64,000 nt of DNA, from assembly GCF_000155735.2 (NCBI RefSeq), contig NC_020908.1, positions 2,485,001 through 2,549,000 of the forward strand. The letters run 5' to 3'. The translations under genes and the position numbers were made by a program. Below are positions 27,409 through 37,258 of the stretch, piece by piece. The stretch comes from Octadecabacter arcticus 238. Its GTDB lineage: Bacteria > Pseudomonadota > Alphaproteobacteria > Rhodobacterales > Rhodobacteraceae. Position 1 is the first letter of the stretch. The number at the start of each line of letters is the position of its first letter. The notes under the pieces are model-generated. The model did not search any database, had not been told where the DNA came from, and saw only the letters and a program-made list of their open reading frames with translations.

Positions 27409-27897
27409 CTAATCGTCGTGTTTCGGCATCGCCTTTGACGGTGCCACGTATGGTCGCGTCACGTCCTTAAGCACAATTTCCAGCGCCTCGACCTCAACAC
27501 GAATCGCGCCATCGCCCGCCAAGGTTAGAACTACAAATCCGCCACCATCCGTCCCCGCCTCAAACGTCACGCTCAAAACCGATAGGACAATGTCGCCATC
27601 ACGCGCATCGACGCCGCTGGTCTGCACGCGCATCGCGTCCTCGATCACCAATACGGACTGAACACGTTCATAGGCACCCTTGCGAGCCTCTGCTTTGTCA
27701 GCGTCTTCCCAGCGAAACCGGTTCAACAGCAACGCAAAGCGACGTGCCCTGCGATCCCATTTCATTTCAGTTCCTGGAAAAACTGCATCTTGCACAAGGC
27801 CCGACAGCACGGCCAGATCTTCGATATCCAGGGCTTTCAGACGCAAGGGCGCTTCGTTTCCGTCTTCAAAGGTTGCGTCGCGTGTTGAACTATTCAT
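27409..27897 (-). CDS. DUF2948 family protein
   Basis: A 162-aa protein matching the DUF2948 pattern of Rhodobacterales: [40 protein letters not shown] and [19 protein letters not shown]. Function unknown. It overlaps the murA stop by 4 bp and lies 29 bp upstream of hisD, in an apparent murA-DUF2948-hisD-UPF0262-phosphatase operon. Confidence 0.88.
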   Translation of the reverse strand: MNSSTRDATFEDGNEAPLRLKALDIEDLAVLSGLVQDAVFPGTEMKWDRRARRFALLLNRFRWEDADKAEARKGAYERVQSVLVIEDAMRVQTSGVDARDGDIVLSVLSVTFEAGTDGGGFVVLTLAGDGAIRVEVEALEIVLKDVTRPYVAPSKAMPKHDD

Positions 27898-29165
27898 CGT
27901 CCTGCCACCCGCTCGATATCCGCACCGACGCTGCCCAACTTTTCCGCAACATTCTCATAGCCGCGATCAAGGTGGTACACTCGGTTGACCTGCGTTTCAC
28001 CCTCAGCAGCCAACCCTGCGAGGATCAGAGACACCGACGCTCGTAGATCAGTCGCCATCACAGGCGCGCCCTTCATTTTATCAACACCCGTCACGGTCGC
28101 AGTGCCGCCATGAACTTCTATGTTTGCACCCATCCGCACCAATTCCGGCGCGTGCATAAAACGATTCTCGAATATCTTTTCTTCCAGCACTGACGTTCCG
28201 TCAGCAAAGCACAGCATCGCCATCATCTGCGCCTGTAAATCAGTCGGAAAGCCCGGGAATGGTTCGGTTATGACATTCACCGCACGGGGTCGATTGCCGT
28301 TCAACTTGACCTTCAGACCGGCCTTGGTTTCCTCAACGCTTACGCCAACTGCATCCAATTTCTCCGCGAATGCCGCGACCAAATCCATTCGACCACCAAG
28401 GCATTCAACCTCACCGCCGGCAATCACCGGTGCCAGCATATAAGTGCCAAGTTCGATGCGGTCCGTCACAACGGGATGCGTCGCGCCGTGCAAACGATCG
28501 ACACCCTGAATGGTAATCGTAGAAGTGCCAGCGCCATCAATCTGCGCGCCCATTTTAGTAAGGCAAGACGCCAGATCAACGATCTCAGGTTCGCGCGCGG
28601 CGTTGTTGATAACGGTTGTTCCTTTGGCCAATGTCGCAGCCATCATGATGTTTTCAGTCGCGCCAACGGACGCAAACGGGAAATCAATCACCGCACCCTT
28701 AAGCTTGCCGCCATCCGCTTTGGCATGCAGATACCCATCCTTAAGGTCGATCTGCGCACCCATCTTCGTCAGACCGTCCGTGTGAATGTCCATCGGCCGC
28801 GCACCAATGGCGCACCCGCCCGGAAGCGATACAATGGCATGGCCTTCGCGGGCCAGCAAAGGCCCTAAAACCAGATTCGACGCCCGCATCTTGCGCACGA
28901 TATCATAATCCGCTGTCGTGTTGATCAACCCATGGCACGACATCGTCTGCACCTTGCCATCTTGGAGCGACGAAATCTCAGCGCCCAGCGATTCCAGCAA
29001 CACCGTCATTGTTTTAATGTCGGACAAACGTGGCGTGTTAGTCAGCGTCAGCGGTTCATCGCTTAACAATGTGGCAGGCATCAACGCCAATGCCGCGTTC
29101 TTTGCACCCGCGATCTCAATCTGGCCCGACAGCGCTTTGCCGCCTCGTACAACGATGGAATCCAT
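27894..29165 (-). CDS. murA: UDP-GlcNAc 1-carboxyvinyltransferase MurA
   Basis: A 423-aa enzyme of the first committed peptidoglycan step (phosphoenolpyruvate to UDP-GlcNAc). The fosfomycin-target cysteine is C118 in [13 protein letters not shown]. Other EPSP-synthase-fold motifs are [26 protein letters not shown] and [13 protein letters not shown]. Full length, no anomaly. It leads the hisD-containing operon. Confidence 0.96.
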   Translation of the reverse strand: MDSIVVRGGKALSGQIEIAGAKNAALALMPATLLSDEPLTLTNTPRLSDIKTMTVLLESLGAEISSLQDGKVQTMSCHGLINTTADYDIVRKMRASNLVLGPLLAREGHAIVSLPGGCAIGARPMDIHTDGLTKMGAQIDLKDGYLHAKADGGKLKGAVIDFPFASVGATENIMMAATLAKGTTVINNAAREPEIVDLASCLTKMGAQIDGAGTSTITIQGVDRLHGATHPVVTDRIELGTYMLAPVIAGGEVECLGGRMDLVAAFAEKLDAVGVSVEETKAGLKVKLNGNRPRAVNVITEPFPGFPTDLQAQMMAMLCFADGTSVLEEKIFENRFMHAPELVRMGANIEVHGGTATVTGVDKMKGAPVMATDLRASVSLILAGLAAEGETQVNRVYHLDRGYENVAEKLGSVGADIERVAGR

Positions 29166-29170
29166 GCCTG

Positions 29171-29368
29171 TTATTCTTTCTGTTTTGGCGCAGTCGCACC
29201 GGGCTGTTGTGGCGCATTCGCACCAGGTTCTTGCGCGGCTTGATCGTCAGCTAGTTTCGTCGCCTTAGCACGCGCTTGCGCCTTACGCCGCCCAAGATTT
29301 TCTTTCAACGCGGCCTTTAGGCGATCTTCACGAGATTGGGTCGTTTTGGGGTGCGATTTGCTGCTCAT
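29171..29368 (-). CDS. Small conserved hypothetical protein upstream of murA
   Basis: A 65-aa basic, low-complexity protein ([35 protein letters not shown]), ending in a Gln/Pro/Ala-rich tail. The inner ATG (MSSKSH) fits better than an upstream one. It is 5 bp from murA on the same strand, a position where such small proteins are often found in Rhodobacteraceae. No function can be assigned. Confidence 0.65.
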   Translation of the reverse strand: MSSKSHPKTTQSREDRLKAALKENLGRRKAQARAKATKLADDQAAQEPGANAPQQPGATAPKQKE

Positions 29369-29453
29369 AACGCTTGTTACCCGATGCCACAAAAACCGTC
29401 CAGAGAGGGCTTGCAGATCACTCGTTTTGAGTCTATTACCCCGCCCATCGGTT

Positions 29454-29528
29454 GCTGCTGTAGCTCACTGGCAGAGCACTCCCTTGGTAAGGGAGAGGTC
29501 GAGAGTTCGATTCTCTCCAGCAGCACCA
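29454..29528 (+). tRNA. tRNA-Thr(GGT)
   Basis: The 75-nt cloverleaf includes CCA: acceptor GCTGCTG/CAGCAGC, D arm GCTC-ACTGGCA-GAGC, anticodon stem CTCCC/GGGAG with loop TTGGTAA (anticodon GGT), T arm GAGAG-TTCGATT-CTCTC, then ACCA. All stems pair. It marks the boundary between the core block and the IS-rich region, but I find no duplicated tRNA 3' end that would show integration at this site. Confidence 0.96.
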
Positions 29529-30268
29529 TAATTCTTATAAATATCACATATTTACAAGTCGTTAGCGCGTCACATCCAATCTAAGTCCCCCTCTCAGCCC
29601 CCCTTTCTGGGCGAGGTGGCATTGGGCGACGTGGCAACTTTTTACCTTCAAACTGCACGCGAAGAAAATTTTCTAACCGAGGCGGTTTGGAACTGCTCGA
29701 CCAAGAGATAGAACCGCCCCCCCTGTCATCCAAAACTAAAAGTTCGCCGATTTCAGGTTTGTCCGTTCATCTCATCGCATTGATGCTCCGAATGCCCTAA
29801 TTTGTGAATGCGTGCAGTTTCGACTTGATACCGGTTCCCATATCGATGGGCTGGAAAATTTACCCCCCCCCACTTAGCGGACCGGCAGAGCTGTAGCATT
29901 CTATTTGCTTATTACATGAGGCTCTCCGCCCTTAATGTAGAAATGTGCATGGTGCAGCATCTGTCACTATCGGCCCAGAGCTGACATTCACTGCCACCAA
30001 GATGCTGCGGAACGGCCCGTCGGAGCAGCTCTCTGTCTGTGGTTAAGTCAAGGGTGTTAGGTTCTGTGTCTTCCGGGTTTTCTGCAATAACGCCATCCTC
30101 AATCGCTACACGGCCCATGGCATACCTTCACAAAGGCCATAGGAAAAGTTCGGGTGGAAAAGGGGCAATCCGACCCTAGTCCGACTAATTCAACAAAGCC
30201 GACTTCAGGTAACGAACCCACTTACGGCAAGCCCCTTTGGGGCATATGATACAGTGCGAGAGGCAGAT
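29529..30268. other. Non-coding stretch after tRNA-Thr
   Basis: No supported gene. A 68-codon minus-strand frame (29912-30118) has an odd acidic start (MGRVAIEDGVIAENPEDTEP) but runs into the dispersed repeat and matches nothing I recognise. Also present are a run of C near 29863 and a small hairpin GCCCC-TTT-GGGGC just upstream of the glycosyltransferase. Confidence 0.45.
29926..29966 (-). repeat. Dispersed intergenic repeat, copy C
   Basis: Read on the minus strand it gives GACAGATGCTGCACCATGCA, then CATTTCTACATTAAGGGCGG, with two mismatches at most to copy B at 17393-17433. On both copies GATAGT precedes the shared part. Non-coding. Confidence 0.65.
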
Positions 30269-31066
30269 ATGAATACCGATATCAAAATTGTTACCATGAT
30301 AAAATGGGGCGTGGGCTATCCTGCAGACGCATTTAACCGCACCTACCGCGCCTTGAAGGTCAATTTGGACAGCGACGTTGAGATTGTCTGCGTCACCGAC
30401 GACCCCACCGGACTTGAGCCGGGTATCAAGTCCGTGCCACAGGCAGAAATCCCGTTGGACCGTTCAAAGTGGAATGATGGAATGTGGCCCAAGGTGGCGC
30501 TGTTCAAAGAGGATGTCTTTCCGACGGGCGCAAAGGTTCTTTATGTGGATGTCGACATCGCGGTGGTGGGCGATCTGATGTGCTTTTTCAACCAAATCCA
30601 ACCCGATGAGATGCAAATCATCAAAGACTGGAAAACCTACCATGAACAGTGGTTTCCCAAGCTGTTCCCGAGTAACCGTGGCGGTAACTCGTCCACGCTG
30701 GGCTTTGTCGCAGGCGACCATAGCAATATTTGGGACCAGTTTGTTGCCGACCCAGACGGCAGCTTTGCCAATTTCGGAAATGATCAGCAATTTATTACCG
30801 GTGTCGCGAAAAACCTGCGCTACCTGCCTGAAGGATGGACCGGACCGTTCAAGAAATCGGTCGCGCCGCTGCCGCCCTTGGCGTGGTTCAGCGCCTGCCG
30901 GCCAAAGCCAGACTGCCGGATTGTAGCTTTTCACGGGTCGCCCGAACTAGATGACCTGACACGGCGCAACCGCAGTGATCTTCAACTTCTCGCCGAAGGA
31001 TTTGGGCGGATCCGCTGGATCGAGGCGTATCTTGATGCATATGACGGGCCTGTTGTTAAAAAATGA
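30269..31066 (+). CDS. Putative glycosyltransferase (GT8-like)
   Basis: A 265-aa protein without signal peptide. A GT-A-type core is suggested by IVTMIKWGVGYPADAFNRTY, a nucleotide-binding strand VEIVCVTDDP, and the metal-binding VLYVDVDIAVVGDL (DxD-like) near residue 93, then FGNDQQFITGVAK. These fit family 8-like transferases of surface polysaccharide synthesis; the sugar is not predictable. The ATG follows GCGAGAGGCAGAT; an upstream ATG is less likely. It stands alone, with IS elements downstream, and is probably a survivor of a larger polysaccharide locus. Confidence 0.65.
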   Translation: MNTDIKIVTMIKWGVGYPADAFNRTYRALKVNLDSDVEIVCVTDDPTGLEPGIKSVPQAEIPLDRSKWNDGMWPKVALFKEDVFPTGAKVLYVDVDIAVVGDLMCFFNQIQPDEMQIIKDWKTYHEQWFPKLFPSNRGGNSSTLGFVAGDHSNIWDQFVADPDGSFANFGNDQQFITGVAKNLRYLPEGWTGPFKKSVAPLPPLAWFSACRPKPDCRIVAFHGSPELDDLTRRNRSDLQLLAEGFGRIRWIEAYLDAYDGPVVKK

Positions 31067-31112
31067 TCGTTTTCGATCTGGCCTGCACAGCCTGTCTGAC
31101 GTCAAACAAGAC

Positions 31113-31164
31113 GCAAGTCTTGAAAACCCTCGTGTCGGTGGTTCGACTTCGCCCCTCCGGGCAT
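31113..31164 (+). pseudogene. Degenerate 3' half of a tRNA-Phe gene
   Basis: TTGAAAAC (anticodon loop with GAA), CGTGTCGGTGGTTCGACTTC and GCCCCTCCGGGCATCA follow the order and spacing of the 3' half of an alphaproteobacterial tRNA-Phe, whose usual end is CCCGGGCACCA. The 5' half is missing and CCA reads TCA. Such 3' fragments are commonly left by integrative elements at tRNA genes. A chance resemblance is possible because only about 50 nt are involved. Confidence 0.45.
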
Positions 31165-31192
31165 CATTTAATTATATCAATGCATTAATATA

Positions 31193-32385
31193 TACTCCTG
31201 CGCCTGAATTGACCTGACGATTTTGGGCCTGCGATTCACTTCGTCGCATGGCCAAAGGCGGTTCAGTCTGTATTTTGAGTTTATGAGCAAGCAATACAAA
31301 ACAGTCTCCTTATCCGACGAGCAGCGCATAGCACTTGAAGCGCTTTGCCGCCGCCGCAAAGTTGACGCCCTTGTTTGGAAACGGGCGCGCGCGTTTCTTC
31401 TTTTGGACGCAGGAGAAGACGCCGGAACGGTTTGCCGGATTTTGGATATTGGCCCGACAGTTTTGACGGAGTGGCGATTTGCCTTTGCCGGTGCGGGACT
31501 ATCGTTTTTCGGTCTGAAGGACTACAGCCAGCGTCAGGGTCATTTGTCCGTCGTGCAAGAGCAGGCGGTGAGAGCCCATTTCACCGCGCAGCCTGCCCGC
31601 AATGCCGATGAGGTCTGTGCCTATGTTCTAGCCGAGTGCGACCAAAACTACAGCACGTCGGGAGCCGCCAAGCTGATGCGCCGCCTGGGGTTCGCGTATA
31701 AGAAACCACAATTGCTGCCTGCACAGGCCGATGAAGCCAAGCAGGCTGCGTTTATTGCCAAATATGAGGCCCTGATGAACGGGTTGGCCGCAGATGAGAT
31801 GGTTGTCTTTTCGGACGCTGTCCACCCCGAACACCAGAGCCGCCCCGCCCATGGTTGGTTCCCCAAGGGACAAAAGACGGCCCTGAAGGCGACATCAGGG
31901 CGCAAGCGGCTCAACATTCAGGGCGCGCTTGACCTTGAGACTTTCCAGTTCACCTTTGTGGAAGGCGAGAAGATCAATGCCCAGACAACCCGACAGATGC
32001 TGGAAAAGTTGGAACGCAACAACCAAACCAAGACGGCCATCCACGTCTTTGTCGACAATGCCCGCTATCATCATGCCAAGATACTACAGCCATGGCTGGA
32101 CAGCCCAGAACGTCGGGTGAAGTTGCATTTCTTGCCAGCATATGCCCCGCACCTCAACCCGATCGAGCGTCTTTGGGGTGTTATGCACAAATGGGTCACC
32201 CACAATCGGCACTATGCAACGTTCAACCAATTCACAGAGGCCATTTTCGACTTCTTCCGCAAGACCCTGCCAGAAAAATGGCCAGAGTCCCGCGACACCG
32301 TCACCGACAACTTCCGCGTCATATCGCTCAAGGAATACAAAGTGATTTGAGGGGAAAACCTCAGGTCAATTCAGGCGCGGGAGTA
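31193..32385 (+). mobile_element. IS630-family element B, copy 1
   Basis: This 1193-bp element has inverted ends TACTCCTGCGCCTGAATTGA and TACTCCCGCGCCTGAATTGA (read inward) and flanking TA dinucleotides. It is nearly identical to the copy at 51787-52979, in the same orientation. Its right TA coincides with the terminal TA of IS66 element C. Confidence 0.93.
31283..32350 (+). CDS. IS630-family transposase (element B, copy 1)
   Basis: A 355-aa single-frame IS630 transposase. It has an N-terminal HTH region (WKRARAFLLLDAGEDAGTVC), a linker and a DDE domain: MVVFSDAVHPEHQ (D), AIHVFVDNARYHHAKIL (D) and LNPIERLWGVMH (E). The ATG giving MSKQYKTVSLSDEQ is the likely start. It differs from copy 2 by a few residues (for example EQAV/EQVV, WPES/WPEF). 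Unlike element A it needs no frameshift. Confidence 0.93.
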   Translation: MSKQYKTVSLSDEQRIALEALCRRRKVDALVWKRARAFLLLDAGEDAGTVCRILDIGPTVLTEWRFAFAGAGLSFFGLKDYSQRQGHLSVVQEQAVRAHFTAQPARNADEVCAYVLAECDQNYSTSGAAKLMRRLGFAYKKPQLLPAQADEAKQAAFIAKYEALMNGLAADEMVVFSDAVHPEHQSRPAHGWFPKGQKTALKATSGRKRLNIQGALDLETFQFTFVEGEKINAQTTRQMLEKLERNNQTKTAIHVFVDNARYHHAKILQPWLDSPERRVKLHFLPAYAPHLNPIERLWGVMHKWVTHNRHYATFNQFTEAIFDFFRKTLPEKWPESRDTVTDNFRVISLKEYKVI

Positions 32386-33987
32386 TAACTCCCAAGCACC
32401 CCAGCCGATAACGGGTTTGTCAGTTTTGATGTGAGTCTCCTTGGCCATTAGGCGCATGAATTTTCTGTTGTGGTCTGAATTTCGTGGCGCTGTGACGATT
32501 TCTCTGAATCATTGGTGGAATGGACCAAGTTACTGCTCTTGAACAACTCCTCGCCACGGCTCTGCGCAGGATCGCCGAGTTGGAAGCCGCGTTGGCGAGC
32601 ATGGCGCAAGAGAATGCGGATCTGCGGCGTCAGTTGGCCAAGAACAGCAGTAATAGCAGCAAGCCGCCTTCGAGTGATGGGTTGAAGAAGCCGGTACCGC
32701 GTAGCCTGCGTGGTAAGTCCGGTAAGAAAAGTGGTGGTTAAGTTGGCCACCGAGGCGACACCCTACGTCAGACAGCAACGCCTGACTTTGTGGAGCGACA
32801 TGAGGCTGAGGCCTGTGGCACCTGTCAGCATGGCTTGACGGCTGGGATGATCAAGGCGGTGGAGAGGCGTCAGGTTTATGACATACCGGTGCCGCGTCTG
32901 GAGGTCACAGAGCATCAGGCAGCGATTTATTGTTGTGGCCATTGCCGAGCCACGACGACAGCCACCTTTCCCGATGGCGTGAATACACACGTGCAATACG
33001 GTAAGCGCATTCGGGCGGCGGCGGTCTACTGCAATGTTCAGCAGCTGATCCCCGAGGATCGGGTCTGCCAACTCCTGCGTGATTTGTTTGGTGCCACCAG
33101 CCTATGCGCGGCCAGCGTGACCAACTGGGTGAACGGCACAGCGCGTACCTTGGGTGGCGTCGTCGAACACATTCTGGCCCGGCTCAATGAAGGCGGCGTT
33201 CGGCATCTGGATGAGACCGGACTTCGTGTTGCTGGTAAGCTGCACTGGCTGCACTCAATCAGCGATCTCGCCTTCACGCATTATCGCATCAGCGCCAAGC
33301 GCGGTGCTGTTCCATCCTTCCTGACCGGCGGGACAATTGTTCATGACCACTGGAAGTCCTATTACGCCCATATGAGTGGGGTGGACGCGCACGCCCTGTG
33401 CGGGGCGCATCATTTACGGGAACTCAAGGCCATCGAAGAAATCGAAAAGGAGCCGTGGGCGTGCGCGATGAGCGTGCTGCTCAACAGCGCCAATCAGCTC
33501 AAGTGCGCGGCTCAGGGGCGAGGCGAGACCGAACTCCCCACGTCGGTTCACCACGGCATCCTCACCAAATACATGGCGATCCTCACCGAGGGCCTCGCCT
33601 TCCATGAGCGACAAGACCCACTGGCTAGACGCACTGGTGCGCGAGGCCGAAAAGCCAGGCGGCCAGGCCATAACCTTCTGGTCCGCTTGCGCGACTACCG
33701 TGATGACGTCCTAAGGTTCCTTACGGACTTCACAGTTCCCTTCACCAACAATCAGGCCGAACGGGACCTGCGCATGATGAAGTTGCGCATGAAAATCTCG
33801 GGAACTTTCCGCACCCTCGAGGGCGCGCAGGTCTTCGCTGACATCAAATCCGTCATCTCGACGGTCAGAAAACACGGGGGCAATATCCTCGAAACACTCA
33901 CCCTATCACCACAACAGATCATCGCTCGGCTCTAACGTCGCAAGGGCAACACAAAACCCGATATCCGATGGGGTCCTTGGGAGTTAC
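32386..33987 (+). mobile_element. IS66-family element C
   Basis: It is the same element as A and B in opposite orientation, about 1.6 kb, with its right end GGGAGTTAC at 33987. The left terminal G is replaced where IS630 element B abuts at TA. AAAATTAG follows the right end but is not found on the left, so the original duplication is lost. Confidence 0.9.
32520..33935 (+). CDS. IS66 transposase split by an in-frame TAA (element C)
   Basis: It has the same structure as the copy in element B: a 73-aa N-terminal coiled-coil part, TAA, then the continuing frame with a 381-aa DDE part from GTG at 32790. Only scattered substitutions distinguish it (for example VNTHVQYG, ADIKSVIS). The TAA lies in GGTGGTTAAGTTGGCC, as in every other copy here. 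Confidence 0.85.
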
Positions 33988-34136
33988 AAAATTAGTTGTT
34001 AGCCGCCTCAACCTTATTCTAAGTCGCAGCATGACAATCGATCGCTAGCCTATTGCAGTTAGGTTTTCACCGGACCATAATATCGCCAGAAACACGTCCT
34101 AGTTGAAACGGAGTACAATGCTTAGAACCGTTTCTG

Positions 34137-35523
34137 GAGCTATGACTGAATCTGGTGTTTGAGTGGTTTGAAGGTTGGCGGCGTATCTGGTTGAATTGTT
34201 GTTGGAAGACAGCAGCCCAACCAAAGGAGATACACCACCATGGGAACTACTAACATTGTTGATTTTGCGCGTCGAGACGAGATGACGGACGCGTTGACGG
34301 AGTTGCTGAAAACGGGAGCACAACAATTGATCGCGACAGCAGTTGAGGCTGAGCTTGTCAGTTATTTGGCGCAATTTACCGGCTTACGCACCGATGCCGG
34401 TCACGCGGCAGTCGTGCGTAATGGACATCATCCGGCCCGCCCGTTTCAAACGGGCATTGGCCCTGTGAGCGTGCGCATTCCAAAGGTTCGGTCCAAGGAC
34501 GGCACACCGGTGACATTCCGGTCTGCCCTGGTGCCGCCCTATGTGCGCCGCACGAAGACGCTGGAAGCGGCCTTGCCATGGCTTTACCTCAAAGGGATCT
34601 CCAGCGGCGAGATGGCTCCCGCCCTCAAGGTTCTTCTGGGCCCAGATGCCGTTGGCTTGTCGGCTAATACGGTTTCGCGTTTAAAACGCGATTGGGCCAA
34701 TGAATACGAGGCTTGGAAAGGCGCTGAGTTAGATGACGAGCCCATCGTCTATATCTGGGCCGACGGCGTTCACAGCGGCCTTCGGGGCGAGGATGACAAG
34801 CTCTGTGCCCTTGTTATTATTGGGGTAACTGCCCGTGGCAAGAAGCGATTTCTGGCAATTGAGGATGGGGTGCGCGAGTCCACGCAGAGCTGGCGCGAGG
34901 TTCTGCTTAACCTCAAAAGCCGAGGCATGAATGCGCCCAAACTGGCCATCGGGGACGGTGCCATGGGGTTTTGGGCGGCCATGGACGAAGTCTATCCTGA
35001 GACCCGCCATCAACGCTGTTGGCAACACAAAACGATGAACGTGCTCAATTGTTTACCCAAGCTGTCTCAGCCAAAAGCCAAGGCCGCGCTGCACGACATC
35101 TGGCAGGCCGAGACCAAAGTCGATGCAGAAAAGGCGTTCGATCTGTTCATCAAAACCTACGAACCCAAATACCCCAAGGCCACACTATGCCTGCAAAAAG
35201 ATCGTGAGGAACTCATGGCATTCTTCGACTTCCCGGCGCAGCATTGGCAAAGCATCCGCACTAGCAATCCAATTGAATCGGCCTTCGCGACGATCCGGCA
35301 TCGTACCAAGCGTTCAAAGGGCTGCCTGTCACGCGATGGCATGCTGCACATGATGTTCAAACTGGGGCAATGTGCTGAGCAAAATTGGAGGAAGCTACGC
35401 GGCTTTGACTACCTCGCAAAAGTCATCACAGGCGTCACGTTCAAAGACGGAATCGAAACCACAAACCCCGACCAGATCACCGCATGACCAACAATACTCA
35501 AACACCAGATTTGACAATAACTC
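34137..35523 (+). mobile_element. IS256-family element, copy 2
   Basis: This 1387-bp element is identical in length and ends to copy 1 at 11626-13012, in opposite orientation. The left flank is non-IS DNA (ACCGTTTCTG). The right flank is the interior of IS66 element D, whose own terminus is missing, so insertion was accompanied by a deletion and no target duplication is left. Confidence 0.92.
34240..35487 (+). CDS. IS256-family transposase, full length
   Basis: The 415-aa intact version: MGTTNIVDFARRDEMTDALT start with GGAGATACACCACC upstream; WADGVHSGLRGEDD, GDGAMGFWAAMDEVYPETRH with QRCWQHK, and TSNPIESAFATIRHRT supply the DDE-type residues. The C-terminus RGFDYLAKVITGVTFKDGIE, lost in copy 1, is present. 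This is the best candidate source of transposase for the copies here. Confidence 0.94.
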   Translation: MGTTNIVDFARRDEMTDALTELLKTGAQQLIATAVEAELVSYLAQFTGLRTDAGHAAVVRNGHHPARPFQTGIGPVSVRIPKVRSKDGTPVTFRSALVPPYVRRTKTLEAALPWLYLKGISSGEMAPALKVLLGPDAVGLSANTVSRLKRDWANEYEAWKGAELDDEPIVYIWADGVHSGLRGEDDKLCALVIIGVTARGKKRFLAIEDGVRESTQSWREVLLNLKSRGMNAPKLAIGDGAMGFWAAMDEVYPETRHQRCWQHKTMNVLNCLPKLSQPKAKAALHDIWQAETKVDAEKAFDLFIKTYEPKYPKATLCLQKDREELMAFFDFPAQHWQSIRTSNPIESAFATIRHRTKRSKGCLSRDGMLHMMFKLGQCAEQNWRKLRGFDYLAKVITGVTFKDGIETTNPDQITA

Positions 35524-36775
35524 CATGAATTTTCTGTTGTGGTCTGAATTTCGTGGCGCTGTGACGATTTCTCTGAATCATTGGTGGAATGGACCAAGTT
35601 ACTGCTCTTGAACAACTCCTCGCCACGGCTCTGCGCAGGATCGCCGAGTTGGAAGCCGCGTTGGCGAGCATGGCGCAAGAGAATGCGGATCTGCGGCGTC
35701 AGTTGGCCAAGAACAGCAGTAATAGCAGCAAGCCGCCTTCGAGTGATGGGTTGAAGAAGCCGGTACCGCGTAGCCTGCGTGGTAAGTCCGGTAAGAAAAG
35801 TGGTGGTTAAGTTGGCCACCGAGGCGACACCCTACGTCAGACAGCAACGCCTGACTTTGTGGAGCGACATGAGGCTGAGGCCTGTGGCACCTGTCAGCAT
35901 GGCTTGACGGCTGGGATGATCAAGGCGGTGGAGAGGCGTCAGGTTTATGACATACCGGTGCCGCGTCTGGAGGTCACAGAGCATCAGGCAGCGATTTATT
36001 GTTGTGGCCATTGCCGAGCCACGACGACAGCCACCTTTCCCGATGGCGTGAATGCACACGTGCAATACGGTAAGCGCATTCGGGCGGCGGCGGTCTACTG
36101 CAATGTTCAGCAGCTGATCCCCGAGGATCGGGTCTGCCAACTCCTGCGTGATTTGTTTGGTGCCACCAGCCTATGCGCGGCCAGCGTGACCAACTGGGTG
36201 AACGGCACAGCGCGTACCTTGGGTGGCGTCGTCGAACACATTCTGGCCCGGCTCAATGAAGGCGGCGTTCGGCATCTGGATGAGACCGGACTTCGTGTTG
36301 ATGGTAAGCTGCACTGGCTGCACTCAATCAGCGATCTCGCCTTCACGCATTATCGCATCAGCGCCAAGCGCGGTGCTGTTCCATCCTTCCTGACCGGCGG
36401 GACAATTGTTCATGACCACTGGAAGTCCTATTACGCCCATATGAGTGGGGTGGACGCGCACGCCCTGTGCGGGGCGCATCATTTACGGGAACTCAAGGCC
36501 ATCGAAGAAATCGAAAAGGAGCCGTGGGCGTGCGCGATGAGCGTGCTGCTCAACAGCGCCAATCAGCTCAAGTGCGCGGCTCAGGGGCGAGGCGAGACCG
36601 AACTCCCCACGTCGGTTCACCACGGCATCCTCACCAAATACATGGCGATCCTCACCGAGGGCCTCGCCTTCCATGAGCGACAAGACCCACTGGCTAGACG
36701 CACCCCTCCGTGCCAATAAGCGTGAGACAATTGACTGGCTAAAGTTTACACTTGAGGGCGTAGGAGAACGAACCC

Positions 36776-37258
36776 ATGGTTATGCCTTCACAATCACCAC
36801 TTTCGCCAGATGCTGGATCTGGAGCCGTTTTGGCCCCGACGTCGCCTCCCCGCGTTGTTAATGCGCCGTTGGCTCCCACAGCGGAACTGACGAGCATCCC
36901 GAAGCGACGCAACTTCACAGCCAAATACAAACTGCGCATTCTGGATGAGACGGACCAAGTGGCAGACACTGGCGGGGTTTCCGCCATTCTACGGCGGGAG
37001 GGGCTTTATTCCTCTGCACTGACCGATTGGCGCCGTGCGCGGGCGGCCGGCACATTGGGTGCATTGCAGCCAATGCGCCGTGGCCCACAAAAGGCACCTG
37101 CCAATCCATTGCAAACTGAGCTGGCCAAGGCCAACCGTGAGGTGACAGCCTTGCGGCGCCGTCTGGATCAGGCGGAAGCCATCATTGCCATCCAAAAAAA
37201 AGTGGCGGGACTTCTGGACGAGATGGAGCAGACGCAAGAGCGCAGCGGCAAATCATGA
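36776..37258 (+). CDS. IS3-family transposase OrfA
   Basis: A 160-aa OrfA: a long Pro/Ser-rich N-terminus, HTH in [20 protein letters not shown] and [20 protein letters not shown], and a C-terminal coiled coil. Its stop overlaps the orfB start (ATGA), so coupling by reinitiation is possible instead of the -1 frameshift usual in IS3. Confidence 0.9.
   Translation: MVMPSQSPLSPDAGSGAVLAPTSPPRVVNAPLAPTAELTSIPKRRNFTAKYKLRILDETDQVADTGGVSAILRREGLYSSALTDWRRARAAGTLGALQPMRRGPQKAPANPLQTELAKANREVTALRRRLDQAEAIIAIQKKVAGLLDEMEQTQERSGKS

Noticed and set aside
29860..29875. C-rich run as a phase-variable tract
   Set aside because: It is not within or just upstream of a supported gene, so slippage would have no evident effect.
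29912..30118. 68-aa minus-strand hypothetical gene
   Set aside because: No domain, no convincing ribosome binding site, and its 3' part is the dispersed repeat; kept only as a note in the spacer entry.
29454..30268. Genomic island integrated at tRNA-Thr
   Set aside because: The region downstream is IS-rich, but I found no integrase gene and no second copy of the tRNA 3' end (CTCTCCAGCAGC) in the window.
11626..35523. Past inversion by recombination between the two IS256 copies
   Set aside because: Both flanks of copy 1 belong to the same IS66 gene in proper codon order, so that copy sits in its original site; swapped flanks expected after inversion are not seen.
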